Positions 37,234-46,656 of a DNA stretch of 64,000 nt are shown piece after piece. The notes beneath the pieces are model-generated. The model was not told the DNA's origin, searched no databases, and saw only the letters and a list, made by a program, of their open reading frames with translations. This DNA is from an uncultured Tateyamaria sp. Its GTDB lineage: Bacteria > Pseudomonadota > Alphaproteobacteria > Rhodobacterales > Rhodobacteraceae. A program made the position numbers and the translations under genes. Where the stretch lies: positions 998,501 through 1,062,500 of the forward strand of contig NZ_CANNES010000001.1 in assembly GCF_947503705.1 (NCBI RefSeq), given 5' to 3'. Positions within the stretch are counted from its first letter, which is position 1. Every line of letters starts with the position of its first letter.

Positions 37234-37683
37234 ATGACACTGAATGTTTATCTCTCTGGCGAAATCCACACGGACTGGCGCGAGCAAATCATCGAAGGGG
37301 CAACAGGTCTGGATGTGGTGTTCTCGGGTCCGGTGACGGATCATGCAGCCAGCGACGATTGCGGCGTGGCAATTCTGGGGGCAGAGGAAAACAAGTTTTG
37401 GCATGACCACAAAGGGGCGATGATCAACGCGATCCGCACCCGTAAGGGTATCTCGGATGCAGATGTGGTCGTCGTGCGTTTTGGGGACCAGTACAAGCAA
37501 TGGAATGCCGCATTTGATGCGGGTTATGCAGCGGCTTTGGGCAAATCCCTGATCATTCTGCATGGGCCGGATCATGCGCATCCCTTGAAGGAAGTTGACG
37601 CCGCCGCGCTCGCAGTTGCCGAGCGGCCCGGGCAAGTGGTTGAAATCCTGCGCTATGTGCTGACAGGCACATTGCCTGAATAA
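37234..37683 (+). CDS. YtoQ-family protein
   Basis: The 149-residue protein matches the YtoQ family, with VYLSGEIHTDWREQI at the start and DADVVVVRFGDQYKQWNAAFDAGYAAALGK in the middle. The fold resembles nucleoside 2-deoxyribosyltransferases, but no activity is established. I chose the ATG at 37234, which has GAAGGAG at the right distance, over the ATG at 37219. Confidence 0.87.
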   Translation: MTLNVYLSGEIHTDWREQIIEGATGLDVVFSGPVTDHAASDDCGVAILGAEENKFWHDHKGAMINAIRTRKGISDADVVVVRFGDQYKQWNAAFDAGYAAALGKSLIILHGPDHAHPLKEVDAAALAVAERPGQVVEILRYVLTGTLPE

Positions 37684-37687
37684 GGAA

Positions 37688-37788
37688 CGGAGACCGACGC
37701 GGTCTCCGGCTGTTTTCTGACGCAGAAAACGGGGACAGCGGAAAGGGAAACCGCGTCGGTTTCCAGCCGGTCTTTGTGTGAAAGACCG
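37688..37788. repeat. Four tandem hairpins downstream of ytoQ
   Basis: Four perfect stem-loops follow one another: CGGAGACC-GACGC-GGTCTCCG (37688-37708), GTTTTCTG-ACG-CAGAAAAC (37712-37730), GGAAACC-GCGTC-GGTTTCC (37746-37764) and CGGTCTTT-GTGTG-AAAGACCG (37768-37788). The 5-nt loops of the first and third are exact complements. The array begins five bases after the ytoQ stop. It could be a terminator cluster, a REP-like element or a structured RNA. Confidence 0.7.
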
Positions 37789-37874
37789 ATTTGGGTACAC
37801 GGTTCCGACCCCGGGTAACGCTTGAACGGCGTGAATGGCGGGCCTAGCCTTATCGCAGGCTGGGAGGCACCTTT

Positions 37875-39482
37875 ATGAAATATGACTATGTGATTGTGGG
37901 CGGTGGTTCGGCCGGCTGTGTGATGGCCTCTCGGCTCAGTGAGGATCCGGGCACCTCCGTCTGCCTGATCGAGGCTGGCGGGCAGGGGCGCGACATCTTT
38001 ATCAGGGCGCCAGCGCTCATTGCAGCCATGATCTCTGGCCGTCCCAAGGTCAACAATTGGGCCTTTCATACCGAACCACAGCCCGGCCTGAACGGGCGCC
38101 GGGGGTTTCAGCCGCGAGGCAAGGCGTTGGGCGGCTCAAGTGCCATCAATGCTATGCTCTATGTGCGTGGACATCCGGCAGATTACGACGAATGGGCTGA
38201 TCTGGGCTGTGACGGATGGGATTGGCAAAGCGTGCTGCCCTGGTTCAAACGGTCCGAGGGCAATGTGCGCGGCGCGGATGCCCTGCACGGGTCGGACGGC
38301 CCTTTGCAAGTTGCGGAACAATCCGAACCGCGTCCCATCACCCATGCCTTTGTCGAAGCGGCCACGCAGCAACAGCTGCGCGCGACCGATGACTTCAATG
38401 GACCTGGCCAAGAGGGCGTGGGTCTTTATCAGGTCACGCAGCATCATACCGGGCCTGCCAAAGGGGAGCGGTGCTCGGCCGCCGCCGCTTATCTGCCTGA
38501 CGCAGTTCTCACCCGGTCCAACCTGACCGTGCTGACGCGCGCCATCGCGCAAAAGGTCGAGATGACCCAAGGCCGAGCCATTGGTGTGCGGATCAAGCAT
38601 GGGGGCAAGATCAAGCTGATCGAAACTGGGCGCGAGGTGATCCTGTCGGCTGGTGCATTTGGCTCCCCCCAGTTGCTGATGCTGTCAGGGATTGGTCCGC
38701 GCGACGAGCTCGCAGACCACGGCATCGACACGCTGCATGAATTGCCGGGCGTGGGGCAGAACCTGCAAGACCATCTCGATTACATCCTCAGCTATCATTC
38801 CAAACGCGATGATGTGGTGGGTCTTGGCCCGAAGGGCCTGATGGACCTCGGCAAGGCCGCTATGCGCTGGCGCAAGGACGGATCGGGCCTGTTTGCCTCG
38901 CCCTTTGCCGAAGGCGGCGCCTTTTTGAAATCCAGCCCCGAGGTGGACCGCCCCGATCTGCAACTGCACTTTGTGGTGGGTATCGTGGATGACCATATGC
39001 GCAAGATCCACCTGAAGTTCGGCTATTCCTGCCATGTCTGCGTGCTGCGCCCGCACAGTCGCGGCAGCGTGGGCCTAACGGCTGCGGACCCCGCCAAACC
39101 GCCCCGTATTGATCCGCAATATCTCAGCGATCCTCGCGACCTCGAACTGTTGAAACAGGGTGCGCATCAGATGGAGGCAATCCTGACCGCTCCGCCGCTC
39201 GACCTATGGCGAGGCAAACGACTTTATCCTCACGACGGCACCGATGCAGGGTTGGAAGCCGATATCCGCGCCCGTGCGGATTCGATCTATCACCCGGTCG
39301 GCACCTGCAAAATGGGCGGCGATGACATGGCCGTTGTCGATCCGTCTGGATGCGTGCATGGCCTTGAGGGGCTGCGCGTGGTGGATGCTTCTCTCATGCC
39401 GAGGCTGATCGGGGGTAACACCAACGCCGCGACGATCATGATTGCCGAAAAGATTGCGGCGCAGATGCGCGGCGCGGTCTGA
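37875..39482 (+). CDS. GMC-family oxidoreductase (choline/alcohol dehydrogenase-like)
   Basis: The 535-residue flavoprotein begins with the FAD-binding [20 protein letters not shown] and has the GMC signatures [15 protein letters not shown] and [18 protein letters not shown]. The active-site region [10 protein letters not shown] and the C-terminal [12 protein letters not shown] are also present. It should oxidise an alcohol to an aldehyde; choline dehydrogenases and AlkJ-type alcohol dehydrogenases are the closest types. No betaine or alkane genes lie nearby, so the substrate is open. Confidence 0.9.
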   Translation: MKYDYVIVGGGSAGCVMASRLSEDPGTSVCLIEAGGQGRDIFIRAPALIAAMISGRPKVNNWAFHTEPQPGLNGRRGFQPRGKALGGSSAINAMLYVRGHPADYDEWADLGCDGWDWQSVLPWFKRSEGNVRGADALHGSDGPLQVAEQSEPRPITHAFVEAATQQQLRATDDFNGPGQEGVGLYQVTQHHTGPAKGERCSAAAAYLPDAVLTRSNLTVLTRAIAQKVEMTQGRAIGVRIKHGGKIKLIETGREVILSAGAFGSPQLLMLSGIGPRDELADHGIDTLHELPGVGQNLQDHLDYILSYHSKRDDVVGLGPKGLMDLGKAAMRWRKDGSGLFASPFAEGGAFLKSSPEVDRPDLQLHFVVGIVDDHMRKIHLKFGYSCHVCVLRPHSRGSVGLTAADPAKPPRIDPQYLSDPRDLELLKQGAHQMEAILTAPPLDLWRGKRLYPHDGTDAGLEADIRARADSIYHPVGTCKMGGDDMAVVDPSGCVHGLEGLRVVDASLMPRLIGGNTNAATIMIAEKIAAQMRGAV

Positions 39483-39521
39483 ATCGGCGTTGCCACGCAT
39501 CCATGGGTTTTCGTTTGATCC

Positions 39522-39602
39522 CGGGGGTTTGGGGCAGCCCCTAAACGCGCCAATTATTGGGGGCCAGCCCCCAAGCCCCCGGGATATTTAGGGCCAGAAG
39601 AA
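39522..39602 (+). repeat. Long hairpin with ATATTT tail
   Basis: CCCGGGGGTTTGGGG pairs imperfectly with CCCCCAAGCCCCCGGG, enclosing a second perfect hairpin TTGGGGGC-CA-GCCCCCAA (39557-39574). GATATTTAGGGCCAGAAGAA follows. The layout matches the element at 21028-21075. It separates two convergent genes. Confidence 0.5.
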
Positions 39603-39603
39603 A

Positions 39604-40299
39604 TCAGGGGCGCGGTGGAATGTTCATCGCCTTGGCGACCGCCGGGCGCGCCTTGAACCGGGCGACATAGGCCACAAGGTTCGGGTGATCATCCCAGCCG
39701 ACCATCTCCTTGGCGCCGTAAAATTCCAAGGCGTTCAGCCAGGGGGCAATCGCAATATCCGCGATCGAGTATTCGCCGGTGATCCAGTCCTTGCCCTCAA
39801 GCTCTTGTTCCAGAACTGCGAGCAGGCGTTTGCCTTCGGCGACATAACGTTGCTGCGGGCGCTTGTCTTCCCACTCCGAGCCGGCAAATTTCACGAAAAA
39901 GCCCATCTGCCCCAGCATCGGGCCAAGTCCGCCCATCTGGAACATGACCCACTGGATCGTCTTGGCTTTCTCGGCGGCAGTCTTGCCCATCAGTTTGCCG
40001 GATTTTTCCGCTAAATAGATCAGGATCGCACCAGACTCAAACAGGCCCAGCGGGCCGTCCGGCCCATTAGGGTCGATGATCGCGGGGATCTTGTTGTTGG
40101 GGTTGAGTGACAGGAATTCGGGGCTTTTGACGTCTGCATCCGACAAGGTCACAAGATGCGCCTCGTAGGGAATGCCCATTTCCTCAAGCGCAATGGACGC
40201 CTTCACGCCGTTTGGGGTCGGGAAGGAAAAAAGTTGCAGGACATCGGTGTTCTGCGGGGTCCATTTCTGGGTGATTGGAAAGGCGCTGAGGTCGGCCAT
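39604..40299 (-). CDS. Glutathione S-transferase family protein (YfcG/YghU-like)
   Basis: The 231-residue protein has the thioredoxin-like GST N-terminal domain (TPNGVKASIALEEMGIPYEAHLV and NPNNKIPAIIDPNGP, with the glutathione-binding ESGAIL) and a helical C-terminal domain ending in ADIAIAPWLNALEFY. The long N-terminus and motif pattern resemble YfcG/YghU, which reduce disulfides with glutathione. It stands alone, divergent from mscL. Confidence 0.88.
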   Translation of the reverse strand: MADLSAFPITQKWTPQNTDVLQLFSFPTPNGVKASIALEEMGIPYEAHLVTLSDADVKSPEFLSLNPNNKIPAIIDPNGPDGPLGLFESGAILIYLAEKSGKLMGKTAAEKAKTIQWVMFQMGGLGPMLGQMGFFVKFAGSEWEDKRPQQRYVAEGKRLLAVLEQELEGKDWITGEYSIADIAIAPWLNALEFYGAKEMVGWDDHPNLVAYVARFKARPAVAKAMNIPPRP

Positions 40300-40447
40300 T
40301 GGGGCATCTCCTGATTGTTATGGTCACGACATAGGCGATTTTCCCCCCAGAAATAGGCTTGGCGTTGTGAGATCATGTGTTAACGAGTGTTCGCACGCGC
40401 ACCAACATCAACAATAAGGGTGCGCCAAAGCCAACGAGGGAACAAAT

Positions 40448-40882
40448 ATGCTTAACGAATTCAAAGACTTCATCGCCAAGGGCAATGTCATGGACATGGC
40501 TGTTGGTATCATCATCGGCGCGGCCTTTACAGCCATTGTGTCGTCCCTGGTCGCCGATCTGATCAATCCGTTCATTGGTCTGTTCCTCGGCGGGATCGAT
40601 TTCACCAACATGTATTTCGTGCTGTCGGGTGATGTTGCACCCGGTGCGTCGCTGGAGGCAGCCCGTGAGGCGGGTGCCGCGGTCTTTGCTTATGGCGCTT
40701 TCATCATGGCCATCATCAACTTTCTGATCATCGCCTTTGTTGTGTTCATGCTGGTGCGCTATGTCAATAAGGTCAAAGCCGCAACCGAGACACCCGAAGA
40801 GCCGGTAGAAGAGGCCCCCGCAGGCCCGTCCGAGCTGGATATTCTGAAAGAAATCCGGGACGCGCTGGCCAAACAAGCCTGA
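40448..40882 (+). CDS. mscL: Large-conductance mechanosensitive channel
   Basis: The 144-residue inner-membrane protein opens a pore on hypo-osmotic shock. It has the family N-terminus [40 protein letters not shown], a second membrane span (about residues 77-100) and a cytoplasmic helix ([14 protein letters not shown]). Length is normal. It has its own terminator. Confidence 0.96.
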   Translation: MLNEFKDFIAKGNVMDMAVGIIIGAAFTAIVSSLVADLINPFIGLFLGGIDFTNMYFVLSGDVAPGASLEAAREAGAAVFAYGAFIMAIINFLIIAFVVFMLVRYVNKVKAATETPEEPVEEAPAGPSELDILKEIRDALAKQA

Positions 40883-40900
40883 GCCGGTTGATCAAACGAG

Positions 40901-40936
40901 AAGGCCGTCCTGCGTGTCAGGGCGGCCTTTTTCGTT
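40901..40936 (+). terminator. Rho-independent terminator of mscL
   Basis: AAGGCCGTCCTG pairs with CAGGGCGGCCTT (one T-G pair) around a 5-base loop, followed by TTTTTC. Confidence 0.88.
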
Positions 40937-41015
40937 TCCATAGTTCCCACAATCATCTGTGGGTGCCGTGACAGCGGGCCATTGCCCATCTGCGACGTCA
41001 GTCCGACGCAGCTAC

Positions 41016-42134
41016 CTATTGCTTGAGGGCCAGGGTGGGGGCCAGCACGTCGATCCCCAGCGCCTTGCCGACGGCGTAATAGGTCAGTTTGCCCGCATGC
41101 ACGTTCAAACCCGCCAAAAGGTGCGGATCATCCTCGCAGGCCTGCCGCCACCCCTTATCTGCCAGCGCCAGCATGAAGGGCATCGTGGCGTTCCCCAGCG
41201 CGATGGTCGAGGTGCGGGCCACAGCCCCCGGCATATTGGCGACGCAATAGTGCATGATACCGTCCACGTCGTAAATCGGGTCGTCATGGGTGGTGGCGCG
41301 CGACGTCTCGAAACACCCGCCCTGGTCAATGGCAACGTCGACGATGGCGGCACCAGGCTTCATCGTGGACAGTTGCGCGCGGCTGACCAATTTGGGTGCA
41401 GCGGCCCCGGGGATCAGAACCGCGCCCACAACCATATCCGCTTCGGCCACCAGTTCGGCGGTATTGCCCTGGCTGGCAAAGCTGGTCTTGAACTGCCCGC
41501 CAAAGACGTCGTCAAGGTAGCGCATACGGGGCAGGGACCGGTCGAGCACGGTCACATCCGCGCCCATGCCTGCCGCGATCCGCGCCGCGTGCGTGCCCAC
41601 GACGCCGCCGCCGATCACAATAACCCGGGCCGGGCCGACACCGGGTACCCCGCCCATCAGAACACCGCGCCCGCCATTTGCCTTTTGCAGGGTCCATGCG
41701 CCGACTTGCGGGGCCAACCGCCCCGCCACTTCGGACATAGGTGCGAGCAGCGGCAGGCCACCGGCGGCATCCGTCACGGTTTCATAGGCGATGGCAGTAC
41801 AACCCGATGCCAACAGGTCATGGGTTTGATCGGGGTCCGGGGCCAGATGCAGATAGGTGAACAATAGCTGCCCTTCGCGCAGCATCTTCCGCTCCGCGGC
41901 CTGGGGTTCCTTGACCTTGACGATCATGTCGGCAGTGGCAAACACCTCGGCCGCCGTGCCAACGACCTGAGCACCGGCCTCGACATAGTCTGTATCGGGA
42001 AAACCCGCGCCGATCCCTGCGTTTGTCTCGACCACCACGGTATGGCCGTGGGCCACGGCCTCGCGGGCGGCATTGGGCGTCAGGCCCACGCGGTACTCTT
42101 GGGATTTGATCTCTTTCGGGCAGCCGATTTTCAT
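41016..42134 (-). CDS. ald: Alanine dehydrogenase
   Basis: The 372-residue NAD-dependent enzyme interconverts L-alanine and pyruvate plus ammonium. It has the N-terminal KIGCPKEIKSQEYRVGLTP, the LFTYLHLAPDP segment, and the NAD-binding RVIVIGGGVVGTHAARIAAGMGADVTVLD. I chose the ATG at 42134, preceded by GGAGGA and matching the family; the frame runs on to 42248. It is divergent from an Lrp-type regulator, the usual arrangement for ald genes that respond to alanine. Confidence 0.96.
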   Translation of the reverse strand: MKIGCPKEIKSQEYRVGLTPNAAREAVAHGHTVVVETNAGIGAGFPDTDYVEAGAQVVGTAAEVFATADMIVKVKEPQAAERKMLREGQLLFTYLHLAPDPDQTHDLLASGCTAIAYETVTDAAGGLPLLAPMSEVAGRLAPQVGAWTLQKANGGRGVLMGGVPGVGPARVIVIGGGVVGTHAARIAAGMGADVTVLDRSLPRMRYLDDVFGGQFKTSFASQGNTAELVAEADMVVGAVLIPGAAAPKLVSRAQLSTMKPGAAIVDVAIDQGGCFETSRATTHDDPIYDVDGIMHYCVANMPGAVARTSTIALGNATMPFMLALADKGWRQACEDDPHLLAGLNVHAGKLTYYAVGKALGIDVLAPTLALKQ

Positions 42135-42269
42135 ATTTGGTCCTCCTCCGGATTTGGGCCAGTATCGGCGTGCATCCTTGCAATGGGGCACGAAAGAGCA
42201 GTCGTGTTTACGCATAACCATCGAATATTCTTGCAGTTTAGATCGCATTCATGAAAGAAATCAGCGTAA

Positions 42270-42728
42270 ATGACACTTGATGCAACAGATCGCCGTATCC
42301 TGTCGGCCCTTCAGCGCAAGGGGCGGATGTCCAATGCTGACCTCAGCGAGGCCGTGAACCTGTCACCCTCGGCCTGTCACAGGCGGGTGCAGCGCTTGGA
42401 AGAGGCGGGATATATCCGAGACTACGTGGCGCTGCTGGATGCGCGCAAGATGGGCGTGCCCACCACCGTATTCGTTGAGATCACGTTGCAGGGCCAAGCC
42501 GACGAAGTGTTGGAGGCCTTTGAAAAGGCGGTCGCGCGCATCCCCGACGTGCTCGAATGCCACCTGATGGCGGGAACGGCGGATTACATCCTCAAGGTCG
42601 TCGCCGAAGGGACCGAAGACTTCGCTCGCATCCACCGCCAGCACCTGGCGCGACTGCCTGGCGTGGCGCAAATGCAAAGCAGTTTTGCCCTGCGGACAGT
42701 GTTCAAGACGACGGCCCTTCCCGTCTGA
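42270..42728 (+). CDS. Lrp/AsnC-family regulator, probable ald regulator
   Basis: The 152-residue protein has an AsnC helix-turn-helix (LDATDRRILSALQRKGRMSNADLSEAVNLSPSACHRRVQRLEEAG, residues 2-46) and a RAM effector domain. Its divergent position next to ald suggests it activates ald in response to alanine. The 135-base gap between the genes contains A+T-rich stretches suited to Lrp binding, though I could not define a clear site. Confidence 0.9.
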   Translation: MTLDATDRRILSALQRKGRMSNADLSEAVNLSPSACHRRVQRLEEAGYIRDYVALLDARKMGVPTTVFVEITLQGQADEVLEAFEKAVARIPDVLECHLMAGTADYILKVVAEGTEDFARIHRQHLARLPGVAQMQSSFALRTVFKTTALPV

Positions 42729-42755
42729 TCCTTGCGGGTGCATTTGGCATAGCTT

Positions 42756-43373
42756 ATGCGCGCCCTGCGGGTTAGCGCAGAGGCGGCCCTCGCCCAGGCC
42801 CAGACAGAGATCGACAAGCTGACGATCTTTGCCAGCGTGGACGGCAGGTTGGAGCAATTCGTGCTGCAGGAGGGCGATCTGGTGAACCCGGTGCTGCGCC
42901 CCGCCGGGGTGCTGGTGCCAGGAGGTGCCGGGCGCAACCGGTTCGAGGCTGGTTTCCCTCAAGTCACCGCGCAGGTGATCAAAAAGGGTGGCGTGGCTGA
43001 GATCATGTGCATCTCAAAACCATTCACCGTGGTGCCGATGGTCATTGTCGAAGTGCAGGACGTGATTGCAGCCGGGCAGGTGCGCCAGACAGATCGGCTT
43101 GGCGATGCGCAACGGCAAGGACCACCCGGTACGATCACCGCCTATCTTGAGCCGCTCTATGCCGGGCAAGCGGACGATATCCCGCCGGGTAGCCGCTGTT
43201 TGGTCAATGCCTACACTGACAATCACCACCGGCTAGAGCATGACGACGCCCTGACCTTTGGCCAGCGCATTTTCCTGCATGTGGTGGACACGGTGGGCGT
43301 GGTGCATGCCGCCGGGCTGCGCATCCGGTCGCTGATCTTGCCGTTGCAAACGCTGGTCTTTACCGGCCACTAG
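42756..43373 (+). pseudogene. HlyD-family secretion protein remnant, N-terminus missing
   Basis: The 205-residue frame aligns with only the C-terminal half of the HlyD/membrane-fusion family: the end of the coiled coil (SAEAALAQAQTEIDKL), the lipoyl-like half DGRLEQFVLQEGDLVNP, and the beta-barrel region through PGTITAYLEPLYAG to LILPLQTLVFTGH. The membrane anchor and first half of the hairpin are absent, and a stop codon lies in frame nine bases upstream of the ATG. It could not work as a normal adaptor. It follows the Lrp gene by 27 bases, and no partner exporter is present. It is probably a decaying deletion product, though expression of a short protein cannot be excluded. Confidence 0.7.
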
Positions 43374-43398
43374 GGTCAGGCGCTCAAAGCACGCACAA

Positions 43399-43434
43399 AA
43401 AAGCCCCGCAACCGAACAGGCTGCGGGGCTTTTG
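43399..43434. terminator. Bidirectional terminator between HlyD remnant and phoX
   Basis: AAAAGCCCCGCA (43399-43410) and TGCGGGGCTTTT (43422-43433) pair perfectly across an 11-base loop, with A-runs and T-runs on the two flanks, so it can serve both convergent genes. Confidence 0.9.
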
Positions 43435-43449
43435 TCTGTTTTTGGAGGC

Positions 43450-45360
43450 TTAGCCGACCAACGCGTTGTCCACCCGCTTGACGGCCACGATGGCGGACCG
43501 GGGCAGGCTGCCTTCGCCATCGGGGAAGGGGCGGCCCGGGTGCTGGATGCCCACGAACATCGTGCGGCGATCCGTTGACCAGGTCAGGCCCGTCACTTCA
43601 GAGCCTTTGGGTCCCGTGAGGAAGCGGCGAATTTCGCCCGTCACGGGGTCGCCAGCCAACATCTGGTTGTTGCCCATGCCCGCAAAGTCACCCTCGTTCT
43701 TGTCGTTCCCGTCCGTCTGGATCCACATGATGCCAGTGGTGTCGAACTGCATACCATCGGGCGAGTTGAACATGTTGCCCGCGTTGATGTTGGACGACCC
43801 CTTGTATAGCCCTTCTTGCGTGTTGGGATTGCCGGCCATCACGTAAAGGTCCCATTCGAACGTGTTTGAGGCGTGGTTGTCCCCCGAGGGGCGCCAGCGC
43901 ACGATCTGGCCAAAATTGTTGACCTCGCGCGGGTTGGGGCCATTGGCTGGGGTTTCATCTCCTCCCGCATTGGGTTTGACGCCCCGGTTGCGGTTGTTGG
44001 TCAAACAGCAATAGCCCTCAACCGCTGTTGGGTTCACGGCAATCCATTCGGGGCGATCCATAGTCGTGGCCCCAACAGCAGAGGCAGCCATGCGGCTAAA
44101 TATGGCTATCTCGGCTTCATCCATGCCGGTGGCGGCAGGGGTCAGGGCCATCCATTCGCCGGACATGTCGTCGTTGAACTTGGCGACATAGAGTTGCCCC
44201 TTGCTCAGCAATGTTGACGTGTCACCGCCCGGCACGTATTTGTCCGTGCTCAGCCATTTATACATGAATTCGCCGCGCTCATCATCGCCCATATAGACGA
44301 CGACACGACCGTCGGGGGCCAAGGCATAGGCGGCATTCTCGTGCTTGAAACGGCCCAGGGCGGTGTGTTTGACCGGTGTGCTGTCGGGTTTGGCCGGGTC
44401 AATCTCCACGATGTAACCCGCGCGGTGCGGCTCGTTCGGGTTTTTGGAGATGTCGAACCGGGCGTCAAAGCCGTGATAGTTATAGCGGCCCGTGTCGATG
44501 TCCGTTTTGACGCCGTAGCGCTTGAACCCCATTGTGTGGGTGTCGCCCAGGGCCAGCTCTGCGGTGGTGCCGAAATAGCCGTTAAAGTTCTCTTCGCAGG
44601 TCAGATAGGTGCCCCAGGGCGTGCGGCCCGACCCGCAGTTGTTGAACGTGCCCAGAGACGCGGTGCCTGTCGGGTCGGCCTCGGTCTTGAGCAGGTCATG
44701 CCCGGCGGCGGGGCCATCAATGGTCATAGGGGTGTTGTGGTGGATGCGGCGGTTAAAGGGGCTGTCGATGACAACCTCCCACCCGTTGTCACCTTCGGTC
44801 ACTTCCATGACCGATACACCCTGGAAGTTCTGGAGGCGCAGGACGTCGTCTGCCGATGTGGGCATCCCGTCTTCGGTATGGGCAAGGTTGTATTTGGCGT
44901 TCACATATTCGCTGTTGACAACGAGCAGTTCGTGCCCGCCGACGTTGAACAGCTCCATTCCGTCGGTGTTTTCACCGAAAACGCGGTCTGATCCTTCAGT
45001 TGGCACGCCCATTTCGGCGTCAAAGGCAGGCGCGTCGGAAAACAGCGGATCACCCCAGCGCACCAGAACATCCCAAGTGTAGCCTTCGGGCACATGCACC
45101 GTGCCATCGGTCTGGATCGGCAGTTGGTCAAAGGCAAAGCGGTCGGCTTGCCCCGCCATGGCCGCCTCGCCGGACAGCATCGAGGTGCCCATCACAGCGG
45201 CGCCAGAGCCAAAAGCAAGCGTGCCGCCCATAAAGCCACGGCGCGAGATGGCCGCCTCGACCACAGCGTCAAAGCCTTGAGTCTCGGGGCGGGGGAAATT
45301 CATCTCGTCCCAATCGTCGGGGGACATTTCATGGGCCAGTTGGGGGTCTTGATGGGTCAT
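43450..45360 (-). CDS. phoX: PhoX-family alkaline phosphatase
   Basis: The 636-residue protein belongs to the DUF839/PhoX family of calcium- and iron-dependent phosphatases that release phosphate from organic esters. A twin-arginine-type signal is visible (ISRRGFMGGTLAFGSGAAVMG, about residues 38-58), which predicts folded export. Family segments include GTYLTCEENFNGYFG, GYIVEIDPAKPDSTPVKHTALGRFKHE and PEWIAVNPTAVEGYCCLTNN. A Pho box lies about 65 bases upstream, so expression under phosphate starvation through PhoB is likely. Confidence 0.93.
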   Translation of the reverse strand: MTHQDPQLAHEMSPDDWDEMNFPRPETQGFDAVVEAAISRRGFMGGTLAFGSGAAVMGTSMLSGEAAMAGQADRFAFDQLPIQTDGTVHVPEGYTWDVLVRWGDPLFSDAPAFDAEMGVPTEGSDRVFGENTDGMELFNVGGHELLVVNSEYVNAKYNLAHTEDGMPTSADDVLRLQNFQGVSVMEVTEGDNGWEVVIDSPFNRRIHHNTPMTIDGPAAGHDLLKTEADPTGTASLGTFNNCGSGRTPWGTYLTCEENFNGYFGTTAELALGDTHTMGFKRYGVKTDIDTGRYNYHGFDARFDISKNPNEPHRAGYIVEIDPAKPDSTPVKHTALGRFKHENAAYALAPDGRVVVYMGDDERGEFMYKWLSTDKYVPGGDTSTLLSKGQLYVAKFNDDMSGEWMALTPAATGMDEAEIAIFSRMAASAVGATTMDRPEWIAVNPTAVEGYCCLTNNRNRGVKPNAGGDETPANGPNPREVNNFGQIVRWRPSGDNHASNTFEWDLYVMAGNPNTQEGLYKGSSNINAGNMFNSPDGMQFDTTGIMWIQTDGNDKNEGDFAGMGNNQMLAGDPVTGEIRRFLTGPKGSEVTGLTWSTDRRTMFVGIQHPGRPFPDGEGSLPRSAIVAVKRVDNALVG

Positions 45361-45424
45361 GGGCAGCTTCCTTGTCGAAATATAATTCCAGTGGCTGTGA
45401 TGCGGCGGACGCTAGTCAGTCTGG

Positions 45425-45442
45425 GGCACAGATTTGTGACAG
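45425..45442 (-). promoter_or_regulatory. Pho box of phoX
   Basis: On the minus strand the sequence reads CTGTCAC-AAAT-CTGTGCC, two 7-bp PhoB half-sites in direct repeat with 11-bp spacing, close to the CTGTCAT-N4-CTGTCAT consensus. It lies about 65 bases before the phoX start. Confidence 0.75.
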
Positions 45443-45583
45443 TTCCAAAAATATGGAACGCCACACAACGTTGGACAGGAGGACGTTTTAGCACAGTCAG
45501 TCCGGCTGCGGGGCCAGCGCGTCCAAGGCAGGGGTGTCTGGGCGAAAATTCGCCCAATGCGTGTATGCGACCCCTGCAAAGCA

Positions 45584-45617
45584 AAAGCCCCCATGGCGGT
45601 GACCATGAGGGCTTTGA
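45584..45617 (-). terminator. Terminator of rpsU
   Basis: AAAGCCCTCATGG pairs with CCATGGGGGCTTT on the minus strand, with one T-G pair and a 6-base loop, about 30 bases after the rpsU stop. The rest of 45361-45645 holds only the phoX upstream region. Confidence 0.82.
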
Positions 45618-45645
45618 TATTCGTAAACGCAGCGCGTGGAATGAT

Positions 45646-45852
45646 TTACATCATACCTTCGCGTTGTGCTTTCTTGCGTGCCAGCTTGCGGGCACGGCGG
45701 ATCGCTTCAGCTTTCTCGCGCGCTTTTTTCTCGGACGGTTTCTCGAAATGCTGCTTGAGCTTCATTTCACGGAACACGCCTTCGCGCTGGAGCTTTTTCT
45801 TCAGAGCCCGAAGGGCCTGATCGACATTGTTGTCGCGAACACTAACCTGCAT
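45646..45852 (-). CDS. rpsU: 30S ribosomal protein S21
   Basis: The 68-residue basic protein starts [24 protein letters not shown] and ends in a helical lysine/arginine-rich tail, as in alphaproteobacterial S21. It joins the 30S subunit late and helps initiation. It is a single gene with its own terminator, divergent from the COQ9 gene. Confidence 0.96.
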   Translation of the reverse strand: MQVSVRDNNVDQALRALKKKLQREGVFREMKLKQHFEKPSEKKAREKAEAIRRARKLARKKAQREGMM

Positions 45853-45963
45853 GTGGTTTTCACCACCTTTCTAGATATGAGTTGCAAGGATTTGCAGGAA
45901 GTGGCCCTATAGCAAGCGCGCCCTAGTTTGTCCAGCACGCAACGCCCGCGCAAGGAGACGCCC

Positions 45964-46656
45964 ATGACCACCCCCTATGCCGAGACAAAAGACGCCCTGT
46001 TGGATGCCGCCCTGATGCATGTTCCCTTTGATGGCTGGTCCGAAGCAAGCTTTCGCGCCGCCGCCGAGGATGCGGGTATCGACATGGCCATGGCGCGTGC
46101 CGTGTGCCCGCGTGGGGCGGTTGATCTGGCGCTGGCCTATCATGCGCGTGGTGATGCGGCGATGGTGGCGCGGATGCAATCGGACGACATGCCCGACCGG
46201 TTCCGCGACAAGGTGGCGGCGGCGGTGCGCTTTCGCATAGAGGCGGTCACCGACAAAGAGGCCGTGCGCCGGGGCACGACCCTTTTCGCGTTGCCCATGC
46301 ATGCCGCCGATGGGGCCAAGGCGATCTGGGGCACGGCCGACAAAATCTGGACCACGCTGGGCGATACGTCCGACGACGTGAATTGGTATACCAAGCGTGC
46401 GACCCTGTCGGGTGTTTACAGTGCGACGGTGCTTTATTGGCTGGGCGACGACAGTGTGGATAATCAGGCGACCTGGGCTTTTCTCGACCGACGCATCGAC
46501 GACGTGATGCAGATCGAAAAGGTCAAGGCGCAGGTACGTGACAACAAGGCGCTCAGCGCGCTGATGGCCGGGCCGAACTGGCTGCTCAGCCAGATCAAGG
46601 CGCCACGACCAGACGCGGACATCGACCTGCCGGGGCGGTGGGGTTCCAAGCCCTAA
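45964..46656 (+). CDS. COQ9-family ubiquinone biosynthesis protein
   Basis: The 230-residue protein matches COQ9, with KDALLDAALMHVPFDGWSEASFRAAAEDAG at the N-terminus (a TetR-like helical start) and the conserved DVNWYTKRATLSGVYSATVLYWLGD plus TWAFLDRRIDDVM in the C-terminal domain. Mitochondrial COQ9 binds lipids and supports COQ7 hydroxylation; a similar role is inferred here. The ATG at 45964 has AAGGAG upstream. Its stop overlaps that of the convergent membrane-protein gene. Confidence 0.92.
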   Translation: MTTPYAETKDALLDAALMHVPFDGWSEASFRAAAEDAGIDMAMARAVCPRGAVDLALAYHARGDAAMVARMQSDDMPDRFRDKVAAAVRFRIEAVTDKEAVRRGTTLFALPMHAADGAKAIWGTADKIWTTLGDTSDDVNWYTKRATLSGVYSATVLYWLGDDSVDNQATWAFLDRRIDDVMQIEKVKAQVRDNKALSALMAGPNWLLSQIKAPRPDADIDLPGRWGSKP

